This document shows, in pieces, positions 58,808 to 64,000 of a DNA stretch of 64,000 bases. Below the pieces are notes generated by a model. That model saw only the letters and a program-made list of their open reading frames with translations. It was not told the origin of the DNA and ran no database searches. Source of the stretch: Prionace glauca (Eukaryota; Chordata; Chondrichthyes; Carcharhiniformes; Carcharhinidae); the NCBI GenBank assembly GCA_037974335.1, contig CM075724.1, positions 71,728,850 to 71,792,849 on the forward strand, written 5' to 3'. The translations under genes and the position numbers were made by a program. Position 1 is the stretch's first letter, and each line of letters begins with the position of its first letter.

Positions 58808-60570
58808 TGTTAGCTGGAGTGTTTCGGCAGGGTTTAAACTAATATGGGGGGTTGGGTTTGGGGGGGGGGTGGTGGTGGTGGTCGGGGGAGGTGGGGATGA
58901 GACCGACAGGTTAGTACGCACTGGGATTGGGAGCGAGTTAGGTGACAGGGTAGGTTTAGTTGAGAGGAAAATCATCGGGGGGAAGGAGTATCTGAGTGGG
59001 CCTAGAGGTTTGGATTACATCTGTTTTAAAGCAAGGAGTGTAACGGGTAAAACGGATGAGCTTAGGGCCTTAACGTTCGTGAGGAATTTAGATGTGGTGG
59101 CAGTGACGGAGACGAGGTTAATGGAAGGGCAAGACTGGCAGTTAAATATTCCTGGGTGTAAGTGTTTTAGGTGTGACAGAGGAGGGTTGAAGAGAGGTGG
59201 TGGGGTGGCGTTGTTAGTTAAGGAGCGCATCACAGCGGTGCAAAGGGAGGATAATATAGAGGAGTTAGGGATTGAGTTGCTGAGGGTGGAGTTGAGGAAT
59301 AGGAAGGGAGCAATTACAATGCTAGGGGTGTACAATAGGCCACGCAACAGCCAACGGGCAGTGTAAGAAGGCGTATGTAAATAGATTTTGGATAGGTGCA
59401 GAAAGAATAGAGTTGTTGCAGAGGCAGATTTGAATCTTGCTGGAGTGGATTGGAAGGTGCCTAGAGCTGGGGGTTCTGTTGGTGAGGAATTTGTAAAATG
59501 TGTGCTGGAAGGTTCCTTGGAACAGTATGTAACTCGCCCGACAAGGGAGGGGGCTATACTGGATTTAGTTCTGGGTAATGAACCAGTTCAGGTGGTTGAG
59601 GTTGCAGTGGGTAAACATGTGGCTAACAGTGACCACAATTCTGTCCACTTTAGGATAATAATGGAAAAAGATGAGTGCTGGGCGAGGGGGATGGTGCTAA
59701 TCTGGGAGAAGGCAAGTTACAGCCGGATTAGGCATGAGCTTATGAATACTGATTGGGAGAGATTGTTTGTGGGTAAGTCCACATTCGGCAAATGGGAGCT
59801 TTCAAGGGAAAACTGAAAAGGTTGCAGGAAAGACATGTGCCGGTTCAGAGGAAGGATGGGAAAGGCAGGATTAGAGAGTCATGGATTACAGGGGATATTG
59901 AGGTCTTGGTCAGGAAGAAGAGAGAGGCATATGGTAGGTTTAAGCAACAGGGAATGGAGAGAGCACTGGAGGAGTATAGAGAGAGTAGGAGGGAGCTCAA
60001 AAGGGGAGTTAGAAGGGTGAAAAAGGGGCATGAAATGGCTTTGGCGGATAGGATTAAGGAAAATCCAAAGGCATTTTACCCTTATATTAGGAACGGAAGG
60101 GTGGTTAGAGGGAAAATCGGTCCTCTTAGGGACGGAGGAGGGGAACAGTGCTTAGAGTCTGAGGGAATGGGGGAGATCCTGCATGAATACTTTGCGTTAG
60201 TGTTCATGAAGGAGAGTGGCTTGGTGTCTTGTGCTGTCTTGGAGGGAGCTGTAGACCAGTTGAAAGAAATATCCATTACGAGGGAGAAAGTGTTAGAGTT
60301 TTAAGGCAGTATAAAAACTAATAAATGTCTGGGGCCTGATGGCATTTATCCCAGGCTGCTTCGGCAGGTGAGAGATGAAATTGCTGGGCCTCTGACACAA
60401 ATCTTTCTTCTTTGGACACAGGTGGGGTCCTAGAGGACTGAAGGATGGCGAATATGGTACAACTGTTTAAAAAGGGTTGTAGGAATAACCCTGGTAATTA
60501 TAGGCCGGTGAGTTTGACGTCAGTGGGAGGAAAGTTGTTGGAAACAAATCTTAGGGATAGGATGCATATG
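58808..60570 (+). repeat. CR1 LINE (subfamily D), internal fragment: endonuclease to early RT
   Basis: A plus-strand CR1 that begins at the G-rich ORF1/ORF2 junction (58,855-58,890). It encodes the endonuclease (KARSVTGKTDELRAL, VAVTETRLMEGQDW, GGGVALLVKERI, ANSDHNSVHFRI), then the linker (AFYPYIRNGRVVRGKIGPLR) and early RT (NPGNYRPVSLTSVGGKLLE). Frames break near 59,365, 59,800, 60,304 and 60,440. It stops before the catalytic site, so the 3' end normally kept by CR1 copies is missing. It is flanked by the 55-bp repeat. Confidence 0.9.
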
Positions 60571-60576
60571 CTATCC

Positions 60577-60631
60577 GTAAGACACGAAACAAAAATCCGT
60601 ATGGTGTCAGCGAGAGATTTATCAGGAAAGA
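60577..60631 (+). repeat. 55-bp direct repeat, right flank of a CR1 fragment
   Basis: Partner of 58,753-58,807: GTAAGACACGAAACAAAAAT and GATTTATCAGGAAAGAA. Confidence 0.8.
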
Positions 60632-60689
60632 AAACTCGGAAACTGAATCCATTCCTAAGGAATCATGGTCAGGGACATATATAAAAGTG

Positions 60690-60950
60690 CTATGTTGAGA
60701 GAACGGGTCCTTTCTGCTTCTTTGGCATGTCTCATTTTGTATACTGCATATTTGACCATTGACGATTCTAGATATCTGAAAAGTGATGAAACACTTTCAG
60801 AGAGAGCTGAGACTTCTCACTACCTGGTTCAGTATAATTGGAAATTAAGTTTATTTCAAGGCACACCGGATCTCCCCTCAGTAAGCTCACTGAAGATAGT
60901 AAATAAATATAATTCCGCTCACTGCTTCAGGCAACACAAATTATTGCGGC
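60690..60950 (+). other. Duplicon B block with TM-like hydrophobic frame
   Basis: MLRERVLSASLACLILYTAY at 60,692-60,751 continues open to 60,955. The aligned piece in duplicon A keeps the hydrophobic run in another frame relation (10,183). No acceptor or donor is convincing. Confidence 0.25.
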
Positions 60951-60974
60951 AATAAGATTATGCCAGTTTCTTAA

Positions 60975-61885
60975 CGAGCAACGGGAAAGGCCGACATAGT
61001 CTATGGATGGGAGGTTGGTTTACGCGATGGACTGAGCTTCGTTTACGACACTTCGTAGTTCTTTTGGCAGACTTGGACAGAGCTGGAGCCACCCCAAGCT
61101 ATGATACAGACAGAAAGAACGCTTCCTATGGTACATCTGTAAACGATGGTGAGAGTCATAGGACACATGCTAAATTCCTCTATGTTCCTGAGAAAGTAGA
61201 GTCGATGGTGGGCTTTCTAAGTTATTGGGTCTGCATGGAGGAACTAGGACAAGTTGGTGGTGATCTGAACACCTAAACACGTGAAGCTCCCGACCACTTA
61301 CACTTCATCCCCATTGATGTGGAAAGGGGCATATCCTCGACTATGCTTCCTGAAGTCGACGATTATCTCCATCGTGTTGTTGACATTGAGGGAGAGATTA
61401 TTATTTGTCGCACCAGCTCACCATATTGTCTATCTCTTTCTTGTACACTGACGCATCATTGTTTGAGATAAGACCCACCACTATGGTAGTGTAATCAGCA
61501 AAATTGGAAATTGAGTTGGAGTGGAATTTAACCACACCGTTATAGATGTATAAGGAGTGCAGCAAGGGGCTGGGGACACCGCCTTGTGGCACATCAGTTT
61601 TGAGGATGATCATGGAGCAAGTGTTGTCGCTTATCCTTAATGATTGTGATCTGTGGGTAGAAAGTCGAGGATCAGGTCACAGAGGAAGGAGCTGAGTCCC
61701 AGGCCACGGAATTGGGAGTTGGATATTGCAGGAATAATGAATGAAGGCTGAACTTTAGTCAATGAAAAGGGGTCTGACATAGGTATCTTTGTTATCTAGG
61801 TGTTCCAGGGTTGAATGTAGGGACAGGGAGATGGCGTCTGCTGTGGATCTGTTGTAGTGATAGGTGAACTGCTGTGGATCCAAGC
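60975..61885 (-). repeat. L2-type LINE, 3' part (left of a nested CR1)
   Basis: Collinear with the L2 copy at 3.9-4.95 kb: TATGGATGGGAGGTTGGTTT, CCTGAGAAAGTAGAGTCGAT and GAGTTGGAGTGGAATTTAAC. On the minus strand, 61,613-61,401 reads a decayed KFHSNSISNFADYTTI region. It is broken by a CR1 at 61,891. Confidence 0.75.
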
Positions 61886-61890
61886 AATTT

Positions 61891-63680
61891 GAAAGGTAAA
61901 AGGGTGAGAAGGGAAAGGATAGGACCTATAAAAGATGAAGGGGGAAAGGTCTGTGTAGAACCAGAAGAAATGGCGGAGGTGCTTAATGTGTACTTTGCAT
62001 CAGTATTCACAGTGGAAGCTGATTTGGGAGATCTTGCTATGGACTTGCAGCAGGTGGAAAAGATTGAGTACGTGGACATTAAGGAGGAGGATGTGTTAGA
62101 ACTTTTGAATTCTATCAAGGTAGATAAGTCGCCGGGACCAGATGGGATGTACCCCAGGATACTGTGGGAGGCCAGGGAAGTGATTGCAGAGCCCTTGGCG
62201 ATGATCTTTGCGTCGTCAATGGAGACGGGAGAGGTTCCGGAAGATTGGAGGATTGCGGATGTAGTCCCTATTTTCAAGAAAGGGAACAGAGATAGCCCGG
62301 GAAATTACCGCCCGGTGAGTCTGACCTCAGTGGTTGGTAAGCTGATGGAGAGGCTTCTGAGGGACAAGATTTACGAGCATTTGGAGAGGTTTGACATGAT
62401 CAGGAATAGTCAGCATGGATTTGTCAAGGGCAGGTCGTGCCTTACGAGCCTAGTTGAGTTCTTCGATAATGTGACTGAACACATTGACGAAGGAAGTGCC
62501 GTGGACGTAGTGTACATGGACTTCAGCAAGGCTTTTGATAAGGTCCCCCATGCAAGACTTCTTGACAAGGTGAGAGGGCATGGGATCCAAGGGCCTTTGG
62601 CCTTGTGGATCCAGAACTGGCTTGCCTGCAGAAGGCAGAGAGTAGTTGTGGATGGGTCTTTTTCGGAATGGAGGTCAGTCACCAGTGGGGTGCCCCAGGG
62701 ATCTGTTCTGGGACCCTTGTTGTTTGTCATTTTCATAAATGACCTGGATGAGGAAGTGGAGGGATGGGTTAGCAAGTTCGCTGATGACACGAAGGTCGGC
62801 GGTGTTGTGGATGGTCTGGAAGGATGTCAAAAGTTGCAGCAGGACATAGATAGGATGCAGGAATGGGCGGAGAAGTGGCAGATGGACTTCAACGCGGATA
62901 AATGTGTAGTAGTCCATTTCGGCAGAACCAACGGGATGAACGAGTACACTATTAAGGGCAGGGGTCTTAGTAGCGTTGAAGAGCAGAAGGATCTCGGGGT
63001 CCGGGTTCACAGGACTCTTAAATCGGCCTCGCAGGTGGAGGAGGTGGTCAGGAAGGCGTATGGTGTACTGGCCTTCATTAATCGAGGGATTGAGTTTAGG
63101 AGTCGGGAGGTAATGCTGCAACTTTACAGGACCCTCGTCAGGCCTCATTTGGAGTACTGTGCGCTGTTCTGGTCGCCTCACTATAGGAAGGACGTGGAGG
63201 CTATTGAAAGGGTGCAGAGGAGATTTACAAGGATGTTGCCTGGACTGGGAGGCATGCCTTATGAAGATAGGTTGAGGGAGCTGGGACTCTTTTCCCTGGA
63301 GAGGCGAAGGTTGAGAGGCGACCTGATAGAAGTTTATAAAATGTTGAGAGGAATAGATAGGGTGGACTCTCAGAGGCTAATTCCCCGGGTTGAAATGGTC
63401 GCTACGAGAGGACACAGATTTAAGGTGCGGGGAGGGAAGTACAGAGGTGATGTTAGGGGTAAGTTTTTCACTCAGAGGGTGGTGAGTGATTGGAATCGGC
63501 TGCCGTCGTCGGTGGTGGAGGCGAACTCGCTGGGGTCTTTTAAAAGACTCCTGGATGAGTATATGGGGTTTAATGGGATTGGGGGTTATAGATAGGTCTA
63601 TAGATTGGTGGGGTTGATGCGATCGGCGCAACTCGAGGGCCGAAGGGCCTGTTTGTGCTGTAATGTTCTATGTTCTATGT
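61891..63680 (+). repeat. CR1 LINE (subfamily A), young copy with uninterrupted RT frame
   Basis: One frame is open from 61,891 to the stop at 63,593-63,595 (about 568 residues of ORF2), with no stop or frameshift. Motifs in order are KSPGPDGMYPRILWEA (about residue 85), NYRPVSLTSVVGKLMERLL, VVYMDFSKAFDKVPHARLL, SGVPQGSVLGPLLFVIFIND, the catalytic FADDTKVGG (about residue 300) and the C-terminal FFTQRVVSDWNRLPSSVVE. The 3' UTR ends GGGCCGAAGGGCCTGTTTGT then ATGTTCTATGTTCTATG. It is flanked by AATTT (61,886-61,890 and 63,681-63,685). It is 5'-truncated and lacks the endonuclease, so it could not move by itself. Confidence 0.95.
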
Positions 63681-63685
63681 AATTT

Positions 63686-63850
63686 AGGGGGGCTTTCAAA
63701 ACACTTCTTAATGATGGATGTTGGAGCCACCAGGCGATAGTCATTAAGACATGCTACCTGGCTTTTCTTTGGTACCAGGATGATGGATGCTTCATATGGA
63801 ATACGTAACTTATTTCAATTTCTACACAGAGAATGCCTGTCCATGCTGCA
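63686..63850 (-). repeat. L2-type LINE (right of the nested CR1)
   Basis: GGCTTTCAAAACACTTCTTA, ATGATGGATGTTGGAGCCAC and GATAGTCATTAAGACATGCT continue the L2 of 60.98 kb and match 5,020-5,110. Confidence 0.75.
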
Positions 63851-63852
63851 GG

Positions 63853-64000
63853 AGGAATTAAGTGGTTGACTGGAGCACGAGGCTCCAAATATATCCCTAT
63901 CATCAACGCTAGAGAATATCAGTAAAACCGTAGAACTCATAAGGCTTAAACATTCACGATAATCTTCTGCAAAGTTGCAGACCACATGTTTCAACTTGGC
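63853..64000 (+). repeat. Non-CR1 LINE (Jockey/I-group-like) linker fragment
   Basis: GGAATTAAGTGGTTGACTGG, GAGGCTCCAAATATATCCCT and ACGATAATCTTCTGCAAAGT are decayed blocks of the EN-RT linker of the LINE also at 16 and 32 kb. It runs off the window. Confidence 0.55.

Larger units (their letters stand above)
54380..60970 (+). repeat. Duplicon B: diverged copy of the 5.7-10.5 kb segment
   Basis: Collinear with duplicon A (see the matched blocks in that entry), carrying its own CR1 insertions at 54.64 and 58.81 kb and lacking those of A. The V exon here is better preserved than in A. The long stretch at 56.7-58.5 kb has only patchy similarity to A; nothing in it looks like a C1 exon. Confidence 0.75.

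Noticed and set aside
1-64000. CRISPR arrays, bacterial operons or phage-like defence systems
   Set aside because: The composition, introns, LINEs and SINEs are eukaryotic. No regularly spaced short repeat array is present.

Overview
This is repeat-dense vertebrate nuclear DNA, most likely from a shark or ray. The evidence is a set of CR1-clade LINE subfamilies with (TTCTATG)n- or (TTCTTATG)n-like 3' tails, tRNA-headed SINEs whose 3' end matches those LINE tails (the elasmobranch HE1-type arrangement), Penelope-like termini, L2-type LINEs and a second non-CR1 LINE. There is no bacterial-style gene organisation, and most long reading frames are LINE ORF2 or its antisense shadow.

The only host genes I can support are members of an immunoglobulin-superfamily (IgSF) cluster. 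One gene on the minus strand (31,071 to 28,507) has a leader exon, a V-type exon, a C1-type exon and a transmembrane exon, with matching phase-1 splice sites. Its C1 exon is one base short (302 instead of 303), which shifts the frame just before the second Cys, and its V exon is unusually short. A fragment of another V exon lies just 5' of its leader, and an orphan transmembrane-like exon lies at 17.8 kb. Two diverged plus-strand V exons (6.16-6.47 kb and 55.53-55.84 kb) sit in a duplicated segment present at about 5.7-10.5 kb and 54.4-60.95 kb; both are disabled. The domain order resembles NCR3LG1/B7-H6, SIRP and NKp30-type receptors, but the exact orthology cannot be fixed from this window.

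Layout: 1-5.5 kb CR1 and L2 LINEs; 5.7-10.5 kb duplicon A; 11-16.8 kb Penelope-like fragment, nested CR1s, a direct repeat and a LINE fragment; 16.8-20.9 kb mostly unrecognised DNA with the orphan exon; 20.9-23.3 kb a CR1 with a palindromic Penelope-like insert; 23.3-28.4 kb mostly unique AT-rich DNA with an old CR1; 28.5-31.2 kb the IgSF gene; 31.9-47.8 kb a tandem duplication of an ancestral ~7 kb unit, each copy later struck by different CR1s and SINEs; 47.8-53.9 kb more CR1, including a nearly complete ORF2 split by a 683-bp palindrome; 54.4-61 kb duplicon B; 61-64 kb an L2 split by a young CR1 with an uninterrupted reverse-transcriptase frame.

The host genes and repeats have no visible common function. 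The window reads as an expanding and decaying immune-receptor cluster in which LINE insertion, segmental duplication and fold-back elements supply most of the change. All element names and homologies come from reading motifs by eye; no database search was run.
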